Positions 45,701 through 55,905 of a stretch of DNA of 64,000 nucleotides are shown one piece after another. Made by a program: the position numbers and the translations under genes. Where the stretch lies: contig NC_061816.1 of NCBI RefSeq assembly GCF_021462225.1, forward strand, positions 25,777,049 through 25,841,048, read 5' to 3'. The stretch comes from Girardinichthys multiradiatus. Lineage: Eukaryota > Chordata > Actinopteri > Cyprinodontiformes > Goodeidae. The notes under the pieces were generated by a model. It was not told the origin of the DNA, made no database searches, and worked only from the letters and a program-made list of their open reading frames with translations. Positions within the stretch are counted from its first letter, which is position 1. Each line of letters starts with the position of its first letter.

Positions 45701-48700
45701 CCAAGGAGCTCTGTACAACCAATCATATTGAAATGGAAGGAGTATCAGACCACTGCAAATCTACCAAGACCCGGCCGTCCCTCTAAACTTTCATCTCGAA
45801 CAAGGAGAAGACTGATCAGAGATGCAGCCAAGAGGCCCATGATCACTCTGGATGAACTGCAGAGATCTACAGCTGAGGTGGGAGAGTCTGTCCATAGGAC
45901 AACAATCAGTCGTACACTGCACAAATCTGGCCTTTATGGAAGACTGGCAAGAAGAAAGCCATTTCTCAAAGATATCCATAAAAAGTCTCGTTTAAAGTTT
46001 ACCACAAGCCACCTGGAAGACACACCAAACATGTGGAAGAAGGTGCTCTGGTCAGATAAAACCAAAATCAAACTGTTTGGCCACAATGCAAAACGATATG
46101 TTTGGAGTAAAAGCAACACAGCTCATCACCCTGAACACACCATTCCCACTGTCAAACATGGTGGTGGCAGCATCATGGTTTGGGCCTGCTTTTCATCAGC
46201 AGGGACAGGGAAGATGGTCAAAATTGATGGGAAGATGGATGGGTCCAAATACAGGACCATTCTGGAAGAAAACCTGTTGGAGTCTGCAAGAGACCTGAGA
46301 CTGGGACAGAGATTTATCTTCCAACAAGACAATGATCCAAAACATAAAGCCACATCTACAATGGAATGGTTCACAAATAAACGTATCCAGGTGTTGGAAT
46401 GGCGAAGTCAAAGTCCAGACCTGAACCCAATCGAGAATCTGTGGAAAGAGCTGAAGACTGATGTTCACGAACGCTCTCCATCCAACCTCACTGAGCTCGA
46501 GCTGTTTTGCAAGGAATAATGGGCAAGAATTTCAGTCTCTCGATGTGCAAAACTGATAGAGACATACCCCAAGCGACTTGCAGCTGTAATTGGAGCAAAG
46601 GGTGGCGCTACAAAGTATTAACGCAAAGGGGCTGAATAATTTTGCACGCCCCACTTCAGTTTTTTATTTGTTAAAAAAGTTTGACACATCCAATAAATTT
46701 CATTCCACTTCATGATTGTGTCCCACTTGTTGTTGATTCTTCACAAAAAATTAGAATTTTATATCTTTATGTTTGAAGCCTGAAATGTGGCAAGAGGTTG
46801 ACCAGTTCAAGGGGGCCGAATACATTCACAAGGCACTGTACTACCAATGTGGAATGAATCCAAAACATACAGCTTCAGGGATTGTTTTTTCTAATTCACA
46901 GAAGCTCAAACTTTTGAAAGATTAAATATATTTAGTGCCAGCCACATTTATTTGCAAGCCTTGGTAGACGTGTTTAAAAAGCCAAACAATAAATTAATCT
47001 ATTGAAATGGCCATATCTTACATTGAAAAGTTTAGAAAAATGAGCTTCAGGATATTTAAGTAGGGGATGAGAAACCTACGTGCGGAAATCATTTTTTAAA
47101 CAAAATCCACTGATGGCTGCATGTTGGTGGCAGCAACATGTTTTTATAAACCAATCTCTCAAGTTGTGTGTTATTTATTGCTCCACCCAGGAAAAAGTAA
47201 TCACTAAAAATGAAAACTAATGTTTTTCAAAAGCAAACATCCTCCCACTTCCACCAATTCTTTCAGGAAGAATGGGCCAAAAACTCAACACATTTCAGAC
47301 AGTCAGACAATTTAAAAGGAAATTTGATTAAATGCTGATATCCCTTCACACTACTGCATATCGGCCTTTTGTTTTAATGGTGTAGGAAGACATATGATGC
47401 TTGGAGAATCATGCTCCCACATACTCCGTTCAATATTCTGTTATTTAATAAGTAGTAATAAATGTGTTAATCCTGCCTGACCTAAAACACGGAATATATA
47501 GTCCAATTTAAAAAAAAAGATTTTGTCTCTTTTTATACAGCGTACAAAAATAGTTGGTTTCAGCTGCATATCTATATTTCTGCTCCACACCCATTTCTGT
47601 TGTTACCAGGGGTAACCGAGTCCAGCTTTGGTCATGCTGGTAAAGCTGAGACTAGATTACCAGCACAGACCTTGTCTTTAATCTAAACCATCATATTGTA
47701 TCTCCGGCATAAAACCGTCAGATTGCATGTAGAGCATCTTTTATTAGTTGTTTTTCTCTTTTTATTGACTGTAGCACTTTGAGATTTTGTTGGAAATGTA
47801 AAGTGCTTTACAAATTAAATCTATTGTCATTATTATTATTATTATATCTGTGAAAACCCGTGTTGCAATCTTGCTGCAGAATCTCAGATTTAGGTCCGGA
47901 CATTGACAAGGCCATTCTAACTCAATAATATGCTTTGATCTAAACCCTTCCATTGTATCCCTGGCTGTATGATTAGGGTCATTGTCCTGCTGGAAAGTGA
48001 ACCCCCACCCCATTGTCAAGTCTTCTGCAGGCTCTAACAGGTTCCCGGGATGTTCTGGATTTAGCTCCATCCATCTTCCCATCAACTCTGACCCAACAGC
48101 ATGTAGCTGCCACCATCATGTTCCACTGTAAAGATGGTGTGTCTAGCGTAATGTACGGTGTTGGTTTCTTTCACGTGCAAAGGTTTATGAAGATCTGTAG
48201 TTTGTGTTGCGTCTATCACATAAAATCCAATAAAGGACATTGAAGTTGTGATTACATGACAATAAAATGTGAAAAACCAGGGGTTTGAATAGTTTTGCAA
48301 GGAAATGTACCAACATGTAAGCACGTGCTGTTATCCTGTTCAGTAACCCATGTGGAGATCTGCTGGTGGAAACGTGTGTTGCTGTTACTATTCTTTATTG
48401 GAAGGTTTAAAACATGAAGCAATGGGAGAGGTAAATAAGGCATACCTGGCATGAGTTTGGCCGACAGAAAGATCCTTTCCTGTATTTGCCTGCTTTCCTT
48501 CAGAAGTTCCTCAGCTGTCATGGGAAGTTCCAAAGAATCACAAATAATCTGGGCAGCATCCAGGGCCTTTTTTCCCATCACAGATGACTTCACATCCCAT
48601 GTATACTGCTTTCCAAAGCGGTCGCATATTTCCTGGAAAGACACTGTGTAAAGCCGCTCTGTGTCTGCAATAAGACAAAATAGGACAAAAGATGGTATTT

Positions 48701-51700
48701 AAAGTGCTGCTTAGGATTAAACATAAAATAGACATTTGGTTTGCTGCCACAACCTAGTTTCAGGGGAGTCAATGTGTAAATTTACATAAATTAAAAAATC
48801 AGCAACCCATATACCAAGATTTTTAAAGTACCATTTATTTATTTGATTTAAAAATGCAGACTTTGCCAAAAAAAATTATTTAGTTGCAGTTTATTAAATG
48901 ATTATTATAAAGAATAATATAACTGTTCTGCTCTTGGTAGAGAAACTCAAGTAAAGCAGGCTGGTTACTGGGTTGGACTGTCTGCTTCATCTGAAGACAG
49001 TGGCTTTGAAGACATGATGCAGCTTTTCAAAAGCATTAGCTTAAAGAGTGATATGTGGAGCTCTCTTAGTTTCCATACAATAACTGCCCAACACTAAAGT
49101 TTTAAACAGTCCAATTTGTCTTTTTTGTAAGCCAGCTGAGTAGCCAGCAGTGTGCGGCAAGAGTTTGAGGGTGGGGGAACTTTACCGGAGTTATCAGTCA
49201 GAAAACACCAAGAACGCCCTCTGAAGTCAGAAATAAGACTGAGTTTTGCATCCAACATGGCTGCCGAGCATATAGAACATAAGAAAAATTGGCAGCACTT
49301 ACATTATCTTCACTCTTTTGAATGTTTGTATCTCTTTAACCTAGAAGCACATAATAGTGTAAAATAAATTATATTTGTGAACATTTTCCTTTTGTGTTTG
49401 AATGTATAATATGGAGAGAAATATTTATTAGCTTGTATTACTAATAGCAGTTAGCACAAACACAAACTCCCAAAGTTTTCTAACTTGGAACAGCAGGGGA
49501 CTGATTTCTTTCCCAGCTCCAAACTATGGCTTCAGAGAGATCTAACTCAGTATCAGCTTCAGACGGCCAGACTAAATTCAGAGTACTCCAGATCTTCTCT
49601 GGCATCTGATTAAAAGTCCAGACTAAGCCTTAAATTATATTTGACTCCCACTTATTCGTGCCATTCCTTCTTCTAAATTTTCTTTGGGGGAGATACATGC
49701 TGGCTGCATTAATTTGTTCCCTGTTTTGTAATTCTCTGTGAAGAATCTGTGTTATGCTGATAAAACTACAAGGCCAATGATGCAAAGTATCCCCCTTTCC
49801 ATTGAAAAATTATCTATTGCTGTTAAATTTGGCTTATTATTGCTTGATTGTGGCAGACATGTCAAGCTCAAGGCCAGCAGCCAGGATGCAGTCTTATCTG
49901 TCCCAGGAGACCATATTTTTTTTAAAGAATTATGACTAGTCTGGTGGTATTTGTGTTACACAAAAAACTAAAACTACAAAATCCAATGACTTACTGGAAG
50001 ATGGGAATATGTTACCATTTTTTTTAATCATATAGGTTTTAATTTCAACTATACCAAAACAATTCGTAAATTTAATCAGAATCTATGTTAGAGACTCATT
50101 TTCTGAAGAATGAAAAGACGGGGTTTTATGACTTGGCAAAATATGTTGGCGAAAGTCTTCTAATGAGGACAGTCTATCTGGCCAGCTAAGTTGCATTAGC
50201 ACTAAAGAAGGCTGCATCCCTTTTAAAACCTTTATCTGGCAGTGTTTTGGGTAATCAATAGAAAAAAGAAAGTGGTAGTGTGAAAAGATACAAAATTATT
50301 TGGAAGCACCAAAAATAGGACAACTAGCTACATGTTAGCCCCAAACAACAGTGTTCATCTGCTTCATAACTTCTGTGTAGTAATAAACTAAAGGGCTTTT
50401 TCACAGTTTTATTATTCTAGACTGAATTCCATCACCCTTATGATGTTTTATGGCATTGTACTGCCTTAGAATTAGGTTAGAGCTGCACCTCCTTAAAGTA
50501 GGATTACATGTAAAAGCTCATTTATTTTTGTAATTTCAAAAGTGAAACTCATATTACATATATACACATTACAAGCACAGTGATTTATTTGAACTAATGA
50601 AAGCCCAAAACACATTTATCCAGAAATAATAAAAGGTTTTTGATTTCCACAACCCTCTACAGATGAGCAATGTTCTGCTATGGTCATCACAATCATGAAG
50701 AAGACTGCTGACTTGAAAGATGTCCAGCAGACGACCACTGCCACCTTCCACAACTAGGGTAAGCCACAAAAGATCACTGATAAAAAAGCTGGCTGTTCAG
50801 AGTGCTGTATCCAAGTAAGTTAATGTAAATTTGAGTGGAATAAAAAATGTGGCAAAAGGAAAAAAGGTGCACATAATTCCCTCACAGATGAAAGTACATT
50901 CTGCTTCGCATTTGGAAGTCAAAGTTCAACAGTATGGAAGAAGAGCGGACAGACAAAGTCCAAGCTCCAAGGTCTAGTGTGAAGTTTCCTCGGTCATTAT
51001 TTTGGGAGACCTGTCATCTGCTGGTGTTGGTCAACTGGGTTTTATCAAGTCCAAAGTCAGTGCAGCAATATACTAGGACATTTTAAAGCACTTAATGCTT
51101 CCGTCTGCTGACAACCTTTATGGAAATGACTTGATTTTCCAGTGGTATCGGGCAGCAGTATTGATACCTGATCACCATGGAAACACCAGCAAACTGGCCT
51201 GACCTATTGTCAAGAAGATGTGAGTAGCCAGAACCAAAAGTGCAAAGACCTGAAAACCGGTATCAAAGCAACTAGGGCTTCCTGATCACCATGCAGAAGG
51301 AGCTCAGACCTAGTACTGAATGCAGATACTGTACAGCCCATGGACAAGCACTCACTGGCAGCCTTGTAACCCTGCTGGTAAGCTATAATTATTAATCTTT
51401 AACTATTATAAGAGTTTCACTTACCGAATTATATAACTGAAAGGGCAGCCCTATCTTATTATAATTCATGAAGATATAACTCTAGATCAGAAATGAAACT
51501 TCAGCAAGTTATCCAGCTTCCTTACCTAAACATAGATATTTGTACTTTCTAGCGCTGATTGCTTCATAAAATGTCAGCCGAATTCCTTGTTACTTTTAAA
51601 CACAGAATATATTCTGGCCATCATATTTGATACGATGTGTTACGTTGATTATGTGCAAAAACGTCATAAAAACCCATTTTTTCCAACGAGGTTCGTTAGA

Positions 51701-51881
51701 TGAACTCTTCACGGCTGTAGACACAGTGAGAACGAACTGCAGATCAACAGGAGGATCGGTTCAAGAGAAGCCGCATATAGAAACAAAACAGAGGATCAAC
51801 AAGTTGAATACCGAGCAATAATCCATCCATGTCGAAGATAACATGGGTCGCAGGTTTGTAGATGCAGACTGAAGTCGACAT
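42524..51881 (-). CDS. pudp: Pseudouridine-5'-phosphatase-like HAD hydrolase, exons 1-3 of probably 4
   Basis: Three minus-strand exons, 51881-51812, 48664-48446 and 42753-42524, join in phase to 173 codons. The protein starts [24 protein letters not shown] is HAD motif I, with Asp nucleophile and acid/base Asp. [27 protein letters not shown], the HAD motif II Thr/Ser region VATSSAG and the motif III lysine region [20 protein letters not shown] follow. The family removes phosphate from pseudouridine 5'-phosphate in the cytosol during RNA breakdown. The vertebrate protein is about 230 residues. The last exon with the FEDA motif IV is missing from this window as far as I can see; it may lie beyond position 1 or be diverged. 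HDHD1 is a synonym. This is the only host gene recognised. Confidence 0.9.
43718..43930 (+). pseudogene. Short hAT-borne frame, possible BED-finger start
   Basis: 70 codons, [20 protein letters not shown] and on to [11 protein letters not shown]. The C-x2-C followed by hydrophobic residues resembles the first half of a BED zinc finger, which hAT transposases carry. After the stop, in other frames, [18 protein letters not shown] coding is visible. This is a weak assignment; the catalytic domain is missing. Confidence 0.45.
44068..44641. mobile_element. Inverted-repeat (MITE-like) element inside the hAT
   Basis: 574 bp with long imperfect inverted ends. The left end TACGGAAGCCCGTGAGGGGA and the inverse of the right end TACGGAGTCCGCGAGGGGAC stay alike for about 75 bp, including GACATGGGG and CCACGCAATA. 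No convincing target duplication was found, so the superfamily is open. The interior has no transposase. Confidence 0.8.
44692..44960. repeat. A/T-rich inverted-repeat segment
   Basis: A perfect 20-bp inverted pair, ATTTATTTAATACATCATTA near 44718 and its inverse near 44860, with further repeats of GTACCATTAAATG-like words around it. It may be a small palindromic element within the hAT. Confidence 0.7.
45030..45140. repeat. Short dispersed fish repeat fragment in the hAT
   Basis: ATCAGGTGTTCTGGATCAGA and ACATCTAAAACCTGCAGGGA with TGAGGACCAGGG resemble a widespread fish non-autonomous repeat. The piece at 12105-12200 may be the same family. Confidence 0.5.
46841..47738. other. PUDP intron 2, nothing recognised
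   Basis: Intronic DNA between the Tc1 and a LINE-type tail. No repeat family was recognised. Confidence 0.45.
47739..47850 (+). repeat. LINE-type 3' tail with (ATT)n
   Basis: TTTTTATTGACTGTAGCACT, TTGAGATTTTGTTGGAAATG and TAAAGTGCTTTACAAATTAA followed by ATTATTATT. A related tail is at 54148-54240. Confidence 0.7.
47860..48305 (-). mobile_element. Tc1 fossil in PUDP intron 2
   Basis: Minus-strand coding scraps of the Tc1 catalytic domain: [20 protein letters not shown] (second Asp), [13 protein letters not shown] (before the Glu) and, in another frame, [17 protein letters not shown]. The right edge, ending GAATAGTTTTGCAAGG, resembles a Tc1 terminus. Many indels are present. Confidence 0.8.
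48446..48664 (-). other. pudp: PUDP exon 2
   Basis: The acceptor is TTATTGCAG before 48664, restoring GAC ACA GAG (Asp-Thr-Glu). It encodes [20 protein letters not shown] through SAKLMPG. The donor is CCAG|GTATGC (GT at 48445-48444). 219 bp, phase 1 at both ends. Confidence 0.92.
48665..50489. other. PUDP intron 1, 3' part
   Basis: No gene, RNA or known repeat was recognised in this intronic stretch. Confidence 0.45.
50490..51440 (+). mobile_element. Tc1 fossil in PUDP intron 1
   Basis: Decayed Tc1 of a type near the 29.7-kb family: ACAGATGAAAGTACATTCTG (first Asp region), TCATCTGCTGGTGTTGGTCA, TAATGCTTCCGTCTGCTGAC, and CAGCAAACTGGCCTGACC (before the Glu). A/T-rich flanks near 50520-50580 and 51390-51440 (AAAAGTGAAACTC against GAGTTTCACTT) look like the remains of terminal repeats. 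No open frame. Confidence 0.82.
51812..51881 (-). other. pudp: PUDP exon 1 (coding part)
   Basis: The ATG at 51881-51879 was chosen because it starts 15 codons before the FDMDG motif, as in the family. An upstream in-frame ATG at 51932 would add 17 residues with no family match. The donor is CTCG|GTATTC (GT at 51811-51810), leaving one base of a split Asp codon. Confidence 0.88.
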
Positions 51882-52110
51882 GTTTCGTTCCGCGTCAGCT
51901 CCGCGCATGCGCACCAATGACGTGACGTTCACAAACGAATCGATGCCTCAGAACGGCTCCTGTACCTTGAACGATAGCACTCGAGTCTTAGAGCGGTTCT
52001 TTGTTTTTTATTAATCATTGAACCTACCAATGACATCTGAAATGAAATGAAATTTCTCTCCTTCTTCCACAATAAGATCCAGACAATTCGATCATCCCTC
52101 ACCACTCTCA
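51882..52110 (-). promoter_or_regulatory. Upstream region of PUDP exon 1
   Basis: About 230 bp between the PUDP start codon and the L2 remnant. It contains a few CpG-rich words (TCGTTCCGCGTCAGCTCCGC, GAATCGATG) and no TATA box at a useful place. Promoter function is inferred from position only. Confidence 0.4.
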
Positions 52111-52114
52111 CCTC

Positions 52115-53545
52115 GCACTTACCCCTTTCTACTTCCGGCTCTCTGCCTGCTCAGACGCTTTTCTCCTAAGCTCCCTGCTTGCTTGCACTCTTTTACTCCT
52201 AACTTGTTATCTCTTTGTCAAAATTACGGAAATATTGGACTAAAACTACTTCTTACCAGGGACTCCCAAAAATTATTATTATTTTTATTTAATTTTTTCT
52301 AAAGGATTTTGATGTTTTTATAATCTAACTCGAAAAAATGACAAGTTGATGCCAGCTAATCAGCACAACATGCCTCCTTTCACCACAGAGGACACAGTTT
52401 TACAGAAATTGGCTGTTTTGGAGATGAAAATCCACCAACTAGCAGTGAATGTGGAGGTGAATATGGGGTAAAGCGATGATTCAACTCTGCCTGTGATCCC
52501 AAACAGTGACAGCCAGCTCAACAACTCTGCCGGCAATCAGAACACTGAGAATAAACCTACCGGGAGACCCCCCCTGGCATGTTTTAGGGGCATGCCCAAA
52601 AAATCAAGGTGGACGACTCACTGGAAGATCTCAGCAATTAAATAAATTAGAATGGCCAGAATTACAGAGAAATGCCCCCATTTCCCCTGGGAAAAGGAGA
52701 CTTCGACAGCGAGCTGCTGTCACAACAACTGATAGGAGTGAGACAGCTGGAAATAATGGAGTTCCCTCCAAAACAGATTTGCTCCACTACAGAATGAAAT
52801 CCAGGACAATGATCCATCTTCTGAGAACAATAAATGGGTTGAGAACAACATTCATTCTAAAACAGTCTTCTCTTAAATTGCCAGAGAAAAAGCACCCCAC
52901 CAGACCAAGACCCCTAATAGTGGGCAACACAGCTGTGGATGGGATTAAAAACTTCTGCAACAAGAAAAACACAGAAGTTATGATTGGCACCGTCTTCTGA
53001 ATATTGTTGGAGGTCTCGATATCAAGGTTCTCAGCTTTTCTGTGGAGATGAGATTTTTTTGAGACTTCTGATGATTAATAAGTGGTTGAAAAAAACATGT
53101 GCTACCACACCTGTGAACTTCATCGACAACTTTAATATTTTTTGGGAAAAAAGATAACTCTTCAAGCAAGATGGTTTCTGCTTGAACAAGCCAGGAGCCA
53201 GACGTCTCACATCTAATTTCTTCTATGCAATAAATAATCCGCCAGCAGCTTCGACCTTCAGCAGAGAACATGGAGTATCAACAACAATGATAACGCTGCC
53301 TCCAACAGCTCCAGCAGAAACAACCGGCCAGTTGGCTGAGAAAGAGAGGTCATCACAAAAGGTCTCCCCATCAAAATCCACAGGAGAAGTGGACTCCCCC
53401 CGGTTCAAAATCTCTCTGCTTACCTTTCAGTGCCTGCATGGTGATGCGCCATCTTATTTAAAAGACCTTCTAACCCTTCACTGTCTTTCATGTGCGCTCT
53501 GTTCTTCCAACACTGACCTTCTTCACATTGCCAGGACTTGATCCC
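52115..53545 (+). mobile_element. L2-like LINE, 5' half, fused to another LINE end
   Basis: Matches 32400-33890 closely: 5' UTR CTCTCTGCCTGCTCAGACGC, then ORF1. At about 53400 it switches to a stretch coding for FKISLLTFQCLHGDAPSYLK and LLHIART, the C-terminal end of a LINE ORF2, so everything between was deleted. It starts about 230 bp upstream of PUDP exon 1. Confidence 0.85.
52352..53400 (+). pseudogene. L2 LINE ORF1, second copy, broken
   Basis: Starts MPANQHNMPPFTTEDT; a stop follows NVEVNMG at about 52470. The middle part has GKRRLRQRAAVTTTDRSETA and PRPLIVGNTAVDGIKNFCNK, then MIGTVF-stop at 53000, where over 400 bp present in the 33.2-kb copy is deleted. The SGNH tail (INFDN-like, NKPGARRLTSNFFY) and proline-poor linker remain. 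Inactive. Confidence 0.85.
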
Positions 53546-54147
53546 GCACTTTTACTTGTGTATTTTATCTGCATTTTCATTTCTATTTTTATTTTATGTT
53601 GTAAATATGAATCTGAGAATATTATTTAATATTTAATATTAATATTTTAATATTTTACCGTAAACACGGTTGCGGGCCGTAGTCTTTCCTCCAGACTCGG
53701 CTTGTCGAAACAGCTTCTCCACCGGCTTCTCTCGAACCCGTTTGCTTCAGTGGGGCCTCGAAGAAAAAATGTAAGCAACTCTTACACCTTAATTTCCCCG
53801 TTCATGAATGAAAATACCGGATACACAGACAGTATTTCATTCTACTTAACTTTTGCATATGATCGGTGATCGGTCCTTGGATCCAGTTGAATTGATGTCT
53901 TTTTGCCAGCAAAAGACATTCAGCGCGCTGTGTTCCCTCCTGACCAATCCCTCTGGAAGGCCGTATGGAAGAGAAAGACTTGTGGAAAGGTGGGGCTTTT
54001 ATTTGGGTATTGGCACCACAAGAAGTCCGCAGTTACCCCTTTTCCTGGCTGTGCTGGAAGAAGGTTAATGCACTTTATTTTGAAAGGTTCCAGGAAAGTA
54101 TGTACCGGAGTTTTAGTGTTGAAAACCCATGGCTGTGTGGTTCCAAC
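53546..54147. other. Intergenic, unassigned
   Basis: A GC-richer stretch (CGAAACAGCTTCTCCACCGG near 53705) is followed by unrecognised DNA. Frames of 71-99 codons near 53853-54202 overlap on both strands and show no domain. Confidence 0.4.
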
Positions 54148-54340
54148 ATTTATTAGTTGTTTTTCTCTGTCTATCAACTGGAGCACTTTGAGATTTTTTT
54201 AGGAATGTAAAGTGCATTACAAATAAAATGTATTATTATAACCAGGTACATTACTTTAGAATCAGAATCAGATCAGAATCAGCTTTATTGCCAAGTTGTT
54301 TATCATGACATTACACCTTTATTTATTTATAATTTATTTA
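54148..54340. repeat. Two LINE-type tails, back to back
   Basis: 54148-54240 matches the 47739-47850 tail in plus orientation (GAGCACTTTGAGATTTTTTT, TAAAGTGCATTACAAATAAA). From about 54262, AGAATCAGAATCAGATCAGA and ATCAGCTTTATTGCCAAGTT look like a minus-oriented LINE 3' end. 54341-54499 is unassigned. Confidence 0.65.
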
Positions 54341-54499
54341 TTTTTATCTGGGAATAAAATTTTAACAATCCCTGAATGCCACCAAGCGGTCAAAATTATT
54401 AGCCGAATTAAAAGGAAAGCACAATACGCAGTTTCAGCCATCGCACATGTTTGGGTTAGTAAAGTGTCAGCATGGCATGGTGTGAGATTAAGTGATGTT

Positions 54500-55905
54500 A
54501 TTATTCTATTCAAAAATACTTTATTAATCCTGAAGGTAAATTAAATATTGTTGTAGTTCATATTATGAAGGTTTCTTCAAAGAGCCATAGATGACTGATG
54601 GCTTTGGACATGAGGGATCTCCAGTAGTAGTCTGTCTTACAGCAGGTCTGAAGATGCCTCTGACTGAGGGTACTCTGTTGTTGTACAACAGTCACATGAA
54701 GAGGATGCTTAGGGTTCTCTGTAATGTTCTTAATTTTATGAAGAATCCTTCTTTGCAAAATGATCTCCAGATGAGTCCCAAGAAGAGATCCAGCCTTCTT
54801 TCTTTCCTTAGCTTGTTGAGCTTTTTAAAGTCCCTGGTTCTGATGCTGCTTCCCCAGCAGATGATGGCAGAAGAGATCAAACTCTCCACAACACACTTAT
54901 GGAAGATATGCAGCATATTTCTGCAAACACTGAAGTTTCCACACCGTATCACAAAGCGATCCACCAGCTCCCTGTACTCAGCTTCTTGTCCATCTCTGAT
55001 CCACCCCACGACTGCAGAATCATCCGCGTATTTCTGCAGATGACAGGATTCTGTCTGGTCCTGGAAGTCTGAGGTGTACAGACTGAAAAGGAATGGTGAG
55101 AGTACAGTCCCCTGTGTTGCTCCTGTGCTGCTGACTACTTAGTTAGACACCCAATACTTCAGTCTCACAAACTGTTGTCTGTCTGGCAGGTAGTCTTGGA
55201 TCCAGGAGATTGTTGAGGACTCTACCTGAGTCTTCTAGATTCTGACAAAGCAAATCAGGTTGAATTGTATTAAATTCATTGGAGAAATCACTGGCTTTGT
55301 CAAGATGACAGTGAGTTTGTTGAAGCAGGTGTATGATAGCATTTTCAACTCCAACTTCACAGTGATAAGCAAACTGAAGAGAGTCTTGATAGTTTATTAT
55401 TTGCTTATTCAGGTTGGCCAACATGAGTCTCTCTAGGACCTTCGTGGAGTGGGATGTCAGGGTAACAGGTCTATGGTCATTGAGGACTGATGGGTGAGTT
55501 TTCTTTGGTACCGGAACAAGACAGGAGGTCTTCCACAACACCGGAACCTTCTTCTGGGCCAGGCTAAGGTTGAAGAGGTGCTGCAGAATCCCACAGAGTT
55601 GCTCTGCACAGGCCTTAAGGACTCTAGGGCTGACACCATCTGGACATGTAGCCTTATTCTGGTTCAGTCTTTGCAGTTGCCGCTTGACCTGACTTCATGA
55701 GACACACAAGTGGAAGGTGGAGGCAAAGGGAGCATCATCATCTTCTGATTTGGTTGAAGGCAAACATGTAGGAGCAGAAGGGTCCATGGTTGAGGTGGAA
55801 GATAAAACATTTGAGGTGTGACATGAAAGCTGGATATCATAAGACGGTGGGGTGTCTGGCTGTGAGCAGGAGAGGAAGATCCTGAGCTTGTTTCTGAACT
55901 GAACC
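54500..55905 (-). mobile_element. LINE 3' half (RT and tail)
   Basis: The minus-strand 3' half of the LINE family at 23258-25318, running from the RT start to the tail (AAAATACTTTATTAATCC at 54512 is the inverse of the usual end). The 5' half resumes at 58637-59445. The 2.7 kb between is foreign, and about 365 bp of LINE is missing at the join. Confidence 0.88.
54692..55905 (-). pseudogene. LINE reverse transcriptase, broken
   Basis: 55639-55457 and 55541-55143 carry the RT start: VLWKTSCLVPVPKKTHPSVL, NDHRPVTLTSHSTKVLERLM and DSLQFAYHCEVGVENAIIHL with EFNTIQPDLL, where the catalytic Asp region is damaged. 55009-54692 carries MGWIRDGQEAEYRELVDRFV, the part after the palm, and LISSAIICWGSSIRTRDFKK from the thumb. 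Frameshifts and a missing ADD box show decay. Confidence 0.88.

Larger units (their letters stand above)
43313..46621 (+). pseudogene. Tc1 transposase split by hAT insertion
   Basis: Starts [20 protein letters not shown] at 43313, is cut after 43382 by the hAT, and resumes at 45672 in the same frame with [20 protein letters not shown]. It then has the [20 protein letters not shown] linker. Catalytic parts are [13 protein letters not shown] (Asp, with Lys-Thr in place of Glu-Ser), [17 protein letters not shown] (Asp) and [17 protein letters not shown] (Glu). A TAA at 46517-46519 replaces a Glu codon near the end. The frame beyond it runs to TAA 46619-46621. Confidence 0.95.
42924..46838 (+). 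mobile_element. Tc1/mariner element in PUDP intron 2, split by a hAT
   Basis: TA flanks at 42922-42923 and 46839-46840. The ends read CAGTGCCTTGTGAAAGTACT and its inverse, with terminal repeats of about 205 bp. Without the 2.28-kb hAT and its duplicated 8 bp the element is about 1626 bp. It lies in the intron on the strand opposite to the gene. Confidence 0.95.
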
